Shown here: piece by piece, positions 12,797-21,005 of the stretch
Position numbering within the stretch: the stretch's first letter is position 1
How the letters are laid out: each line of letters starts with the position of its first letter
Origin: JAGOTT01 sp964450795
GTDB taxonomy: Bacteria > Patescibacteriota > Minisyncoccia > Moranbacterales > UBA1568
Length of the DNA: 22,579 nt
Direction: 5' to 3'
Assembly (NCBI GenBank): GCA_964450795.1
Contig: CAYVDI010000014.1
Span: 1 to 22,579 of the forward strand
Notes under the pieces: model-generated
The model's input: only the letters and a program-made list of their open reading frames with translations
The model's database searches: none
Told to the model about the DNA's origin: nothing
Position numbers and translations under genes: made by a program

Positions 12797-13912
12797 ATGA
12801 ACATCGTGGTGCAGGCGGCGGATCTGGACGCTTCGCGGGTGGACGGCACTCGTGTCTATTTGCGCGAGCTCCTGCGGCGATTCGGGAAGATCGGGGAGGG
12901 CGACCGGTTCACGATCTGTCACAAGGGATCGTTCAATCCGGAACTCGCTCCGCCGGAGTTGCCGAACTATTCCTTCGAGACGATTCCCGGAGAGCGGCTC
13001 TGGATGCAGACGGGATTCGCGAAACGACTCTTCGAGCTTCGACCGGAGAAGGTCTTCATCCCGCTTCAGGCGGTGCCGGTAGCGACACCGGCCGGGACGG
13101 AAATCATCGCCACGGTGCACGATCTCGCCTTCCGATATTTTCCGAAGACGTTTCCGGTAGCGGCGCGGGCGAAGCTCAATCTTCTTCTCGGGGTCATGGT
13201 CCGAAAGGCGACGAAAATCATCGCCGTGTCGGAGGCGACGAAGCTCGATCTCATACGATTCTTTCCCGACATCCCTAGTTCCCGGATCCGGGTGATCCAT
13301 CACGGCGTGGATGTGGATACCTATTCCCGCGTGGTCGCGGACGGCGAGATGGCCGAAGTGATTTCGAAATACGGACTCGAGCGCGAGAGCTATGTGCTCT
13401 ACGTCGGAGCGATCCAGCCGCGGAAGAATCTGGTCCGGCTCGTGACGGCGTTCGAGGCGGCGAAGCGGAGACATCCGGAAATGAAGCTTGTCATCGTCGG
13501 TGAGAAGGCGTGGCTTTCGGACGCGATCGTCGCCCGCATGGAACGGAGTCCGAATGCGGCCGACATCATCCGGACGGGCAAGGTGCCGTTTTCCGAACTT
13601 CCTGCGTGGTATCAGGGCGCGCGACTTTTTGCATTCCCATCGCTCTACGAGGGATTCGGACTGCCGATTCTCGAGGCGATGTCCGCAGGGGTGCCGGTGC
13701 TCGCGGGAAGCATCTCATCCCTGCCGGAGGTCGGCGGGGACGCGGCGATCTATGCCGATCCGCATATCGACGGTGATATAGCGAAAAAACTCCTCATGCT
13801 CTGGGAGGATGAGGAGCTCCGTAATCTGCTTCGGACGCGAGGGAAGGAGCGTGTGAAACTTTTTTCCTGGGACCGTTGTGCTGAGGAGACGCTCGATTAT
13901 ATCCGTGAGTGA
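12797..13912 (+). CDS. Glycosyltransferase, GT4 family (GT-B fold)
   Basis: 371 aa. The N-terminal half has the IVVQAADLD strand, ATVHDLAFRYFP and IIAVSEATKLDLIRFF; the C-terminal half has YVLYVGAIQPRKNLVRLV, LVIVGEKAW and the GT4 donor-site block FPSLYEGFGLPILEAMSAGVPVL with the EX7E pair. A GT-B glycosyltransferase using a nucleotide-sugar donor at the inner face of the membrane; the sugar is unknown. It resembles mannosyl/rhamnosyl transferases of surface polysaccharide loci. Last gene of the proS-pyrH operon. It converges on the minus-strand membrane protein with only 7 bases between stops and no clear terminator. Confidence 0.93.
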   Translation: MNIVVQAADLDASRVDGTRVYLRELLRRFGKIGEGDRFTICHKGSFNPELAPPELPNYSFETIPGERLWMQTGFAKRLFELRPEKVFIPLQAVPVATPAGTEIIATVHDLAFRYFPKTFPVAARAKLNLLLGVMVRKATKIIAVSEATKLDLIRFFPDIPSSRIRVIHHGVDVDTYSRVVADGEMAEVISKYGLERESYVLYVGAIQPRKNLVRLVTAFEAAKRRHPEMKLVIVGEKAWLSDAIVARMERSPNAADIIRTGKVPFSELPAWYQGARLFAFPSLYEGFGLPILEAMSAGVPVLAGSISSLPEVGGDAAIYADPHIDGDIAKKLLMLWEDEELRNLLRTRGKERVKLFSWDRCAEETLDYIRE

Positions 13913-13919
13913 TGGTGCG

Positions 13920-14342
13920 TCATTGCTCTCGGAAGAATATCCTCCAAAAAAGGTAAGCGATGCCGAAGACGCCTCCGATGATGATCGGTATGGACCAGGA
14001 GGGAAAGCTTATCGATGCGAGCGTGAGAAGAAACGCGAACCAGGTTATCCCGATCCACGCGAGCGGGCTTTTTTTGTTCGGAGAGAGGGGGAATGAGGCG
14101 CCGAGCTTCTTCCCGAGAAAGGCGGTGACGGCGATCATAAGCATGATGGCCATGAGCGGTTTCGCGAGATTCATCCGGAAGGAGATGATTCCCGGGAGTA
14201 TCGCCTCGGCGGTGGCGAGTACCGCGAACGTGAGGAGCGAGAGCTCCAGAAGTTCAAGGAGAAGCGCGTAGATAAGCGACATGCGCGGGATGAATAGCGC
14301 GCTGAGCCGTGTGCGAAGGTGTCTTGGTGATGTGATTTTCAT
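13920..14342 (-). CDS. Small membrane protein
   Basis: 140 aa from ATG 14342..14340. The N-terminus is short and basic, followed by four hydrophobic spans (about 22-50, 58-74, 90-107 and 112-133). Not recognised; the shape resembles small integral proteins found in polysaccharide operons. The weak ribosome site GAAAGAAAG lies before the start. It begins 17 bases after the stop of the repeat protein upstream, so it is the third gene of the operon from 17280. A longer frame reaching 14594 overlaps that protein and is rejected. Confidence 0.7.
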   Translation of the reverse strand: MKITSPRHLRTRLSALFIPRMSLIYALLLELLELSLLTFAVLATAEAILPGIISFRMNLAKPLMAIMLMIAVTAFLGKKLGASFPLSPNKKSPLAWIGITWFAFLLTLASISFPSWSIPIIIGGVFGIAYLFWRIFFREQ

Positions 14343-14359
14343 ATGGCGCTTTCTTTCGG

Positions 14360-15520
14360 TTAGCGTCCTCCGTATACGGCATCGAACCGTTCCCGTATCT
14401 GACGGAGGAAGAGCGAAGCATTTCCTTTGTCCGGTTCGGTTCGGAATGTCGTCGCAAGCGTCGCGGCATGGATGGTTTCGGGTACGGAGAGCTCTACCTC
14501 GAAACTTCCTCCGGGGAAGTTCTGGAGCGCTCCGATGGGTATGTCGCACGAATAGGTCGGACGAAGCGCCAGTGCGACCTTTTTCAGCTCGCACGATACG
14601 GGATGCGTGAGCGCACTTTCCGACGCGATGATCGGTTTCGAGACGGCCATGAGCGTCTCGAGATATTCCTTCGATTCAATGGATCGTCTCGTGCCGTTCT
14701 CGATGATGAAATGTCGTTTTGTCATCGGGTCGTAAAAGACGGTGCCGTCCGGCTGGGCGGCATCGAAGAGGAATATTCTCCCGTGTTTGTGGAACCGGAT
14801 CTCTTCCTCGTCGGCTGGTGTCACGGCGTTCCAATCGAAACCGAGGGATTCGAATATGGCGGTGCTGCCGATCGGGTGCGCTTTCTGGTCGGCGTCGATC
14901 GCATAGACGCCCTCCGCGTCGGAAAGAAGCGTTCCTGGACGGAACCCGACGTACGTCTCCTCGGGCGGAAATACCTTGAGGACGTCATCGCCGGTCTGCG
15001 CGATTTTTTCCTTCGGAAACCACGAAAGCGCGGCGCGATCGGAAAGGAATGGCGACAGTTTCCCGTCGGAAAAAAGGTATGGCGTTTTTCCTACCAGGAA
15101 TCCGCGGTCTTTCGGCGCGACGGAAATCGCCTCGCCTTCGGGAAGGAAGAACGAGCGGTAGGATTTTCGGAGCGAGACGGTCATCCCCTGGGTCGGTCTC
15201 GCGGAATCGCTTTCAAGGGAAAGTTCGACGTGGACGGAGGAGAACGATCCCACTGTCCCCGCGTACGTGCGGAGGAGATCTTCCTTTCCGATATGACCTT
15301 TCTTCATGGCTTTCCCATTCGGTCCTGACGGCTCTTCGAGCGTGCTTTTCCCGGTATCAGGATTCTCGAAGGAGAGGAGGAAGTCCTGCGACGGAAAGAC
15401 GACCCCGTATCCGAAGAAAACGCCTGCTCCGAGAAAGGCGAGGACGAGAACCGCGCGGAGGATCTGGAATTCTCGGCGGAGGGGTTTCGGAACGATTCGG
15501 ACGGGGTTGAAGAGGATCAT
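14360..15520 (-). CDS. Membrane-anchored extracytoplasmic repeat protein
   Basis: 386 aa, function unknown. One N-terminal anchor (about 22-43) is preceded by basic residues, so the remainder faces outward. From about 141 to 300 there are three diverged repeats of about 45 residues: FLVGKTPYLFSDGKLSPFLSD..., GTLLSDAEGVYAIDADQKAHPIGS... and GTVFYDPMTKRHFIIENGTRRSIES.... The shared pattern is a start G, an aromatic-rich strand, a basic turn, then a short helix (AIFESLGF, KEYLETL). Similar repeats occur in surface-exposed proteins of uncultured bacteria; this is from memory. Three cysteines are present, two near 310-330 (VSCELKK, YSCDIP) could pair. The start overlaps the stop of the upstream glycosyltransferase by ATGA, so production is coupled. 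Confidence 0.75.
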   Translation of the reverse strand: MILFNPVRIVPKPLRREFQILRAVLVLAFLGAGVFFGYGVVFPSQDFLLSFENPDTGKSTLEEPSGPNGKAMKKGHIGKEDLLRTYAGTVGSFSSVHVELSLESDSARPTQGMTVSLRKSYRSFFLPEGEAISVAPKDRGFLVGKTPYLFSDGKLSPFLSDRAALSWFPKEKIAQTGDDVLKVFPPEETYVGFRPGTLLSDAEGVYAIDADQKAHPIGSTAIFESLGFDWNAVTPADEEEIRFHKHGRIFLFDAAQPDGTVFYDPMTKRHFIIENGTRRSIESKEYLETLMAVSKPIIASESALTHPVSCELKKVALALRPTYSCDIPIGALQNFPGGSFEVELSVPETIHAATLATTFRTEPDKGNASLFLRQIRERFDAVYGGR

Positions 15521-17280
15521 AACGGTTTCAGTTCAAAGAGGATCGCGTTCTGTTTCACCTGTTTTTTCTCAGGGAACCGTGCATCGCGGAGAGGAACCGT
15601 TTCCAGCTGTTTCGTCGAGAAATCGAACGCGGAAACGAAATCGAACGTGGCGGGCATTCTTTTCCATTCATCGAAATGTTCGAGAGGGGAGAGGAGATAG
15701 ATGTGCTCGTACCGGTCTTTCGGTATCTTCCCATAGTCCTGCCAATTGAAGAAGTAGGCGGCGTTTTTCCCGTACAGGAAACGGAGCGGTCCGTCGGGCA
15801 TGGAAAAGGGGTCGCCGGTCGTTTCGCGATCGATGAGAAGGAGATCGTTTTCGCCGATGAACGGCGCGATTTCGGCGGTCGTTTCCAGGAATCCGCGGTT
15901 ATCCGAAAAAGTGAAGGTACGGGCGGTTGCCGGGAGTCCGGCGGCAAAAGCAAATATGCAGATACCGGCGGCGATGAACGCTTCCCGTCGTTTCCACCCG
16001 GAAAGGAGGATTGAAAGCGCGAATGTTCCGGAGAGAAGGAGTGTCGGGAAAATGAATGGCAGGAAACGGCGGAGCATCCACGGGTGGTCGTGCGTGATGT
16101 TCGGATCGACGAAATAGATGAATGTCGGAAGAGTGATGAGTGTGGGAACGAGCATCAGGTAGCGCCTTTTCCGGATGAGAACGAGTATGCCCGCGAGTCC
16201 GATCAGAAAAACGGGCAAGAGACCGTAAAGCGCGAAGAGTTTCCAGAGCGCGGACGATATGCCGGCGCTGTCGGCGAGTGTGTCCGGATCGGCCGACGAA
16301 AGGGAAGAGAGATTGCCAAGGAGCGCTTTCGCCATGACCGTGTAGAAGGGAATGTTCGCGAGGAAATTCACGGAAAGCGTGAGGATCGCGAAGAGTATCG
16401 GCATGGTCCGGAAGACGGTCTTTCTTGGTGCGGCGAACTCCCGACCCTGGCGGGAAAGGAAGAGGATCGAGAGGGCTGCGATGAGCGCCCATATTCCTTC
16501 GATGCGTGTGACCGAAAGGAGGAGCGAGGAGAGATACGCGCCGAGGAAAAAACTCGGGCGGTTCTCGCGGAGAAAGAGGACGAGATTGAGCGAAAGGAAA
16601 AGAAAGAGAAAAAGTGCGGCGTTTTCTGTGAGGGTGAACTTTGCGAACCAGGATGGCAGAAATGAGGCCATGAAGACCGCTGACGCACCGAGCGCGTAAC
16701 GCTCATTCGCGAGAGACCGGACGAGCAGGAAGAGGGAAACGACCGACAGCGCGAGAAGGATGCCGTTCCCGACACGGAATCCGTTCATGCCGAAGAACGA
16801 GGTGAATGCGGCGAGCCACGAAGTGTACCCGAGGGGAAACTGTGTCGTGAGGGCTCCGTTCTCCTGATAGTAGAACCCGGGGAAATCGAGCGCCTTCCCT
16901 TCGCCGTAGATGTCGAAGAACGTTCCGCTCGCCGGGTACGAGAACGAAAGCGATCCGGTTCGGGAAAGCTCGAATGCCGCCTCGCTGATCGAGCCCTGAT
17001 CACGCCCGGAGAAGACCGTCGGGGAAGCGAAGCACATGACCGTTCCGGAGAAGATGATGGCGACGATGAACAGTACTCTCGTCGAAGCGGTCTCTTCCGA
17101 GAGCCATTTTCGCAGAGCCATCACGAGACCGGCGGAGATGACGAGACCGAACGGAACCAGCAGGAAAGGCGAAAACGCTCCCGCGATGGCGAGGAAATAG
17201 GAGAATCCCCAGAAGAGAAGGAGGCCGAGCACGACAAACGAGAATCGGGCGGCGTGCAGAATCGGTTTGGTGTCTGTCAT
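15517..17280 (-). CDS. GT-C membrane glycosyltransferase (GT39/ArnT-like)
   Basis: 587 aa with about a dozen membrane spans. The first extracytoplasmic loop carries SGRDQGSISEAAFELSRTG (91-109); D94, followed by a glutamate, is in the place of the catalytic acid motif of GT-C enzymes. The central QFPLGYTSWLAAF and TRIEGIWALIAALSILFLSRQ segments and the soluble C-terminal part fit the PMT/ArnT-like group, which moves sugars from polyprenyl-phosphate carriers to acceptors outside the membrane. I chose ATG 17280 because a minus-strand promoter ends just before it, giving an almost leaderless message; the frame to 17532 would run through the divergent gene. It is the first gene of a three-gene operon with the repeat protein and the small membrane protein. 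Confidence 0.88.
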   Translation of the reverse strand: MTDTKPILHAARFSFVVLGLLLFWGFSYFLAIAGAFSPFLLVPFGLVISAGLVMALRKWLSEETASTRVLFIVAIIFSGTVMCFASPTVFSGRDQGSISEAAFELSRTGSLSFSYPASGTFFDIYGEGKALDFPGFYYQENGALTTQFPLGYTSWLAAFTSFFGMNGFRVGNGILLALSVVSLFLLVRSLANERYALGASAVFMASFLPSWFAKFTLTENAALFLFLFLSLNLVLFLRENRPSFFLGAYLSSLLLSVTRIEGIWALIAALSILFLSRQGREFAAPRKTVFRTMPILFAILTLSVNFLANIPFYTVMAKALLGNLSSLSSADPDTLADSAGISSALWKLFALYGLLPVFLIGLAGILVLIRKRRYLMLVPTLITLPTFIYFVDPNITHDHPWMLRRFLPFIFPTLLLSGTFALSILLSGWKRREAFIAAGICIFAFAAGLPATARTFTFSDNRGFLETTAEIAPFIGENDLLLIDRETTGDPFSMPDGPLRFLYGKNAAYFFNWQDYGKIPKDRYEHIYLLSPLEHFDEWKRMPATFDFVSAFDFSTKQLETVPLRDARFPEKKQVKQNAILFELKPL

Positions 17281-17287
17281 GGAACCT

Positions 17288-17316
17288 AGTATAGCCGAGA
17301 TGCCGGCTTTTTTCAA
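17288..17316 (-). promoter_or_regulatory. Promoter of the GT-C operon, probably leaderless
   Basis: On the minus strand, TTGAAA (17316..17311), 17-bp spacer, TATACT (17293..17288). Only seven bases separate the -10 from ATG 17280, so transcription should begin at or next to the start codon. Confidence 0.75.
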
Positions 17317-17317
17317 T

Positions 17318-17346
17318 TTGCAAAAGGGGTTTCCAGAAGGTAGAAT
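17318..17346 (+). promoter_or_regulatory. Promoter of the Clp-like ATPase, probably leaderless
   Basis: TTGCAA (17318-17323), 17-bp spacer, TAGAAT (17341-17346). Only six bases follow before ATG 17353, so the message is likely leaderless. The -35 lies one base away from the -35 of the divergent promoter. Confidence 0.7.
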
Positions 17347-17352
17347 AAGGGC

Positions 17353-19818
17353 ATGTTTTTCCCGCTCTCGTATTTCATCTGGCACTATTCGAAAGGCGCC
17401 GCTTCGGTATTCCTGTCGTGCGTGAATATCATCCGGGCGCTGTCCCGGCTTTTCGGTATCGGCGATCTTCTCGCGACGATCATTTCCCCATGGAAGCGGG
17501 ATGTGACGCCGAAGACGTGGCGCGGATTCCAACTGCTCCAGACGATCAATCGTCTGCTCATGAATCTCTTCTCGCGGGTGATGGGGGCGATCGTCAGGTC
17601 ATTCGTCATCGTGGCCGGTGTCCTGGCGCTTGCGGTCGCGGTGGTCGTTTCTGTCCCGTTGCTTCTTTTCTGGTTCGTATCGCTTCCGTTCTTTTTCGTA
17701 TCCCTCTTCCGTGTCGGGGGAGACTTCACGTTCTCGGATCCGGAAAGCGTCCTGCTTCTCGTGTCCGGAGTCGGTGTGGCGTGGTCGCTTCTCTCATACA
17801 TGGTCCGACTTCCGGAAGCGTTTCTCCCGAAGACAAGGACGGAGGTTTTTTACAAACCGTATTTCCCACGCGTCCTCGGTCGTCTGGGGATACGGAAAAA
17901 GGATTTCCGCCGCGCGGACTGGGAGAATGACGAGCAGTTCGCGAAACGGCTTTCGGAGCTCAACCTTTCCAAGGAGACGTTCGATTCGATCGTCGCGTAT
18001 GAGGCGGCGGCCGCGGAACGACGGGCGCGTCGACGGAGACCGTTTCTTTGGGACAATCTCCGGAAAATCGTTCCGATAGGACGTGGGTGGCAGTACGGGT
18101 ATACCGTGAGGCTCGATCGGTACTGCATCGATCTCTCGAAATCCGACTATTCTGAATACTCGAGGCTTCATATGTTCGGTCGCGAAGACGAGTTCCGTGT
18201 CGCGACGCTTGTCATGGCCCGGGCGCAACAGAACAGCATTTTCCTGGTCGGGGATACCGGAATCGGAAAGAAGACATTCGTGCATTCGCTCGCACGGAAG
18301 ATCCGCGAAGGGGATATTCCCGCATTCGAGCACTTCCGTTTCCTCCTCTTCGACCTCGGGACGGCGGTCGGGGACGCGATAAACCGCGGTGACGACGTAG
18401 AGAACTCCCTCCGCGTGCTTTTCTCGCAAGCGGCCTATGCCGGGAACGTCGTCCTGGTCATCGAAAACATCGACGTATTCCTCGGCGCGGATCCGAATCA
18501 TCCGAATCTCGCCGTGCTCTTCTCCGAATTCCTCGCCCTGCCGACATTCCGGATCATCGGACTCATCGGCACGGGGCGGTATCATAATCTCGTCCGGGAA
18601 GACGAACCGGCACTCAAGTTTTTCGAAGCAGTGTATCTCCGGGAGCCGGATGCGGAGACGACCCGGGAAATCCTCCTCAATGTTCTTGAGCCCGCGGAAC
18701 GGAAAGAAGCGGTTTTTACCTGGAAGGGACTTCAGTCCGTAATCGAGCTTTCCGGGCAGTATGAGTGGGATGTCCCGTATCCGGAAAAAGCCATCGATCT
18801 CGCGCAGGAAACCCTCCTTCATTTCCAATCCTCTCCGGAGGGGGATTTCATAACGCCGTCGGTCGTCGCCGCGTTCGTCTCGATCAAGACGGGTGTTCCG
18901 GTCGGAAATCTCGGAGAGGATGAGAAGAACCGTCTCCTCCGGCTCGAGGAGATCATGCACGCGCGTGTCGTGGGTCAGCATGATGCGGTACGTCAGGTTG
19001 CCGAGGCGCTCCGTCGGGCACGCGCCGGTTTCGGGAATCCGAGCCGTCCGCTCGGATCGTTCCTGTTTCTCGGGCCGACCGGTGTCGGAAAGACGGAGAC
19101 CGCGAAGGCGCTCGCCGAGGCGTATTTCGGGGGAGAGAACCGGATGGTTCGTCTCGATATGAGCGAGTTCCAAGGGACAGACGCCGCGGAGCGTCTTATC
19201 GGCTCGAGTGTCACGGGCGAGGAAGGGCGACTGCCGAGAGTCATGAAGGAACATCCGTTCTCGGTGCTGCTCCTGGATGAGATCGAGAAGGCGTATCCGA
19301 AAGCGCTCGACATCTTCCTCCAGGTGGTCGACGAAGGATTCGTGACGGATGGGTTCGGGAAGAAGATCAACTTCCGAAAATGCATCATCATCGCGACATC
19401 GAACGCGAGCTCCGGACTTATCGCGGACCTTCTCGGGCACGGATCAAGTCCGGAAGTCGCGAAAAAGGAAGTCATCGCCGACATCGCGAAACAGGGAACG
19501 TTCCGGATGGAATTCATGAACCGTTTCGACAGCATCATCTTCTTCTCTCCGCTCGCGTCGACAGAGCTTGCGGATGTCGTCTCGATCAAGTTGTCGGCGC
19601 TCGCGGCGAGGATCAAGAAGGAGAAGAACATCGAGGTCTCCTTCGGCCAGGGGGTTGTCGATGCGATCGTCTCGAACGGGTATGAGTCGGAATTCGGTGC
19701 CCGGTCGATCAATCGGTATCTGGAGGACAAGGTCGAAGATCTGATCGTCCGGAAAGTGCTGCAGAGCGAGGTGAAGGAGGGCGGCACATGTGAGATTTCA
19801 GTTGTCGATCTTCTATGA
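17353..19818 (+). CDS. Membrane-anchored Clp-like double AAA+ ATPase
   Basis: 821 aa. Instead of a Clp N-domain it has a hydrophobic N-terminal part (strong spans about 80-118 and 131-150) and a basic linker (219-231). AAA+ module 1 keeps the fold but reads GDTGIGKKT (300-308), with Lys where the Thr of GKT should be; its Walker B is VLVIENID (367-374) instead of hhhDE; and the RRF arginine pair is missing. It is probably not an ATPase. Module 2 has intact GPTGVGKTET (574-583), Walker B LLLDEIEKAYP and FRMEFMNRFD. However, the SPPGYVGY pore loop of ClpA/B/C is replaced by GSSVTGEEGRL (617-627), so normal substrate threading is doubtful. There is no ClpB middle domain and no evident ClpP-docking loop. 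The stop overlaps the next glycosyltransferase start by ATGA, tying it to surface-sugar genes. The role is unknown. Confidence 0.9.
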   Translation: MFFPLSYFIWHYSKGAASVFLSCVNIIRALSRLFGIGDLLATIISPWKRDVTPKTWRGFQLLQTINRLLMNLFSRVMGAIVRSFVIVAGVLALAVAVVVSVPLLLFWFVSLPFFFVSLFRVGGDFTFSDPESVLLLVSGVGVAWSLLSYMVRLPEAFLPKTRTEVFYKPYFPRVLGRLGIRKKDFRRADWENDEQFAKRLSELNLSKETFDSIVAYEAAAAERRARRRRPFLWDNLRKIVPIGRGWQYGYTVRLDRYCIDLSKSDYSEYSRLHMFGREDEFRVATLVMARAQQNSIFLVGDTGIGKKTFVHSLARKIREGDIPAFEHFRFLLFDLGTAVGDAINRGDDVENSLRVLFSQAAYAGNVVLVIENIDVFLGADPNHPNLAVLFSEFLALPTFRIIGLIGTGRYHNLVREDEPALKFFEAVYLREPDAETTREILLNVLEPAERKEAVFTWKGLQSVIELSGQYEWDVPYPEKAIDLAQETLLHFQSSPEGDFITPSVVAAFVSIKTGVPVGNLGEDEKNRLLRLEEIMHARVVGQHDAVRQVAEALRRARAGFGNPSRPLGSFLFLGPTGVGKTETAKALAEAYFGGENRMVRLDMSEFQGTDAAERLIGSSVTGEEGRLPRVMKEHPFSVLLLDEIEKAYPKALDIFLQVVDEGFVTDGFGKKINFRKCIIIATSNASSGLIADLLGHGSSPEVAKKEVIADIAKQGTFRMEFMNRFDSIIFFSPLASTELADVVSIKLSALAARIKKEKNIEVSFGQGVVDAIVSNGYESEFGARSINRYLEDKVEDLIVRKVLQSEVKEGGTCEISVVDLL

Positions 19819-21005
19819 AGAAACTCAAGATACTCATGATCGCGCCGACGCCGTTTTTTGCCGACCGCGGGACGCATATCCGTATTCTCGAGGAGGCACT
19901 CGCGCTCAGACGTCGCGGGCATGAGGTGAAGATCGCGACGTATCATATCGGGAGCGATCTTCCCGACGACATCGCTTTCGGCATCGATGTCCGGCGCATC
20001 CGTCGGCTTCTTTTCTGGTATAAGAAACTTGAGGCGGGCCCCGATTGGCAGAAGATCGTGCTCGACGTCATGCTCATCCGGAAGACGTTCTTTTTGGCGC
20101 GCACCTGGAAGCCGGATATCCTTCACGGTCATCTCCACGAAGGTGTGCTCATCGGATGGATCGTGAGACGCGCGCTTTTTTGGCGGCGGATGCGGCTCGT
20201 GGCGGATTTTCACGGAAGTCTGACGAAAGAGATGGTCTCGCACGACTATCTTGGCGGCGGATTTCTCAAACGGCTTTTCGAAAGCATCGAACGCGTGATC
20301 GACAATCTCGGCGATGCGGCGGTCGCGAGTTCGTGGTCGAACGCGAAAGAGATTTCGCGGATCAGGCGGAAAGACGGCGTCGGGGTCGCGCTCGATGGCG
20401 CCCGCGTCTTTTCCCCGCTCAGCAGAAAGGATCGGCAATCGACGCGGGAACGGTATGGCATTCCGGTCGAAGCGACCGTCGTGACATATACCGGCGCGTT
20501 CATCGCGAACAAGGGAATAAAGACCCTTGTCGAGGCGATCCCTTCGGCGCTTGCGCGCGATCCGAACCTCTTCTTCGTGCTCACCGGATTTCCGAGAGAC
20601 CAGATCGAGCCGCTCCTTGCGGAACAGGATATCCGGTCCCGGGTGAAGATCATCAGTCCGCTTCCATATTTCGAACTCGGAGCGATACTCGGGATGAGCG
20701 ATATCGCGATCGATCCGAAGCAGGACAATACGGGTCAGGCGAGCGGGAAGATGCTGAATTACATGGGAGCGGGTCTTCCGGTCGTCTGTTTCGATACCGA
20801 GAACAATCGCGAGTATCTCGGCAAAGGCGGCATATTCGCAACTGACGACACGTCGCAGGCCCTGTCCGATGCGATCGTGACGCTTTCGGGAGCACGCGAT
20901 ATGTGGGAACGATACGGCGAGGGGAATCGTGCCCGTGCGCATTCTTTCAGCTGGGACAGGACGGGAGAAAAATTGGAAAAAACATATGAAACTGTTTCTC
21001 ATTAA
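19815..21005 (+). CDS. Glycosyltransferase, GT4 family (GT-B fold)
   Basis: 396 aa. The N-terminal half has ILMIAPTPFFADRGTHIRILEEALALRRRGHEV, the usual acceptor-side start, and DILHGHLHEG. The C-terminal half has VVTYTGAFIANKGIKTLVEAI, FFVLTGFP, IDPKQDN and SGKMLNYMGAGLPVVCFD, the donor-binding region, though its acidic EX7E motif is less clear than in the gene at 12797. It uses a nucleotide sugar at the cytoplasmic membrane face; sugar unknown. The start overlaps the Clp-like ATPase stop (ATGA), and its own 3' end overlaps the next start by 20 bases, so the three are one translationally coupled unit. Confidence 0.9.
   Translation: MKKLKILMIAPTPFFADRGTHIRILEEALALRRRGHEVKIATYHIGSDLPDDIAFGIDVRRIRRLLFWYKKLEAGPDWQKIVLDVMLIRKTFFLARTWKPDILHGHLHEGVLIGWIVRRALFWRRMRLVADFHGSLTKEMVSHDYLGGGFLKRLFESIERVIDNLGDAAVASSWSNAKEISRIRRKDGVGVALDGARVFSPLSRKDRQSTRERYGIPVEATVVTYTGAFIANKGIKTLVEAIPSALARDPNLFFVLTGFPRDQIEPLLAEQDIRSRVKIISPLPYFELGAILGMSDIAIDPKQDNTGQASGKMLNYMGAGLPVVCFDTENNREYLGKGGIFATDDTSQALSDAIVTLSGARDMWERYGEGNRARAHSFSWDRTGEKLEKTYETVSH

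Noticed and set aside
17794..19440. A 548-codon frame opposite the Clp-like ATPase
   Set aside because: Shadow of the AAA+ gene, with no start signal and a charged low-complexity translation.
18993..21002. A 669-codon minus-strand frame spanning two plus-strand genes
   Set aside because: It crosses a gene boundary with ATGA coupling on the other strand and has no recognisable motif.
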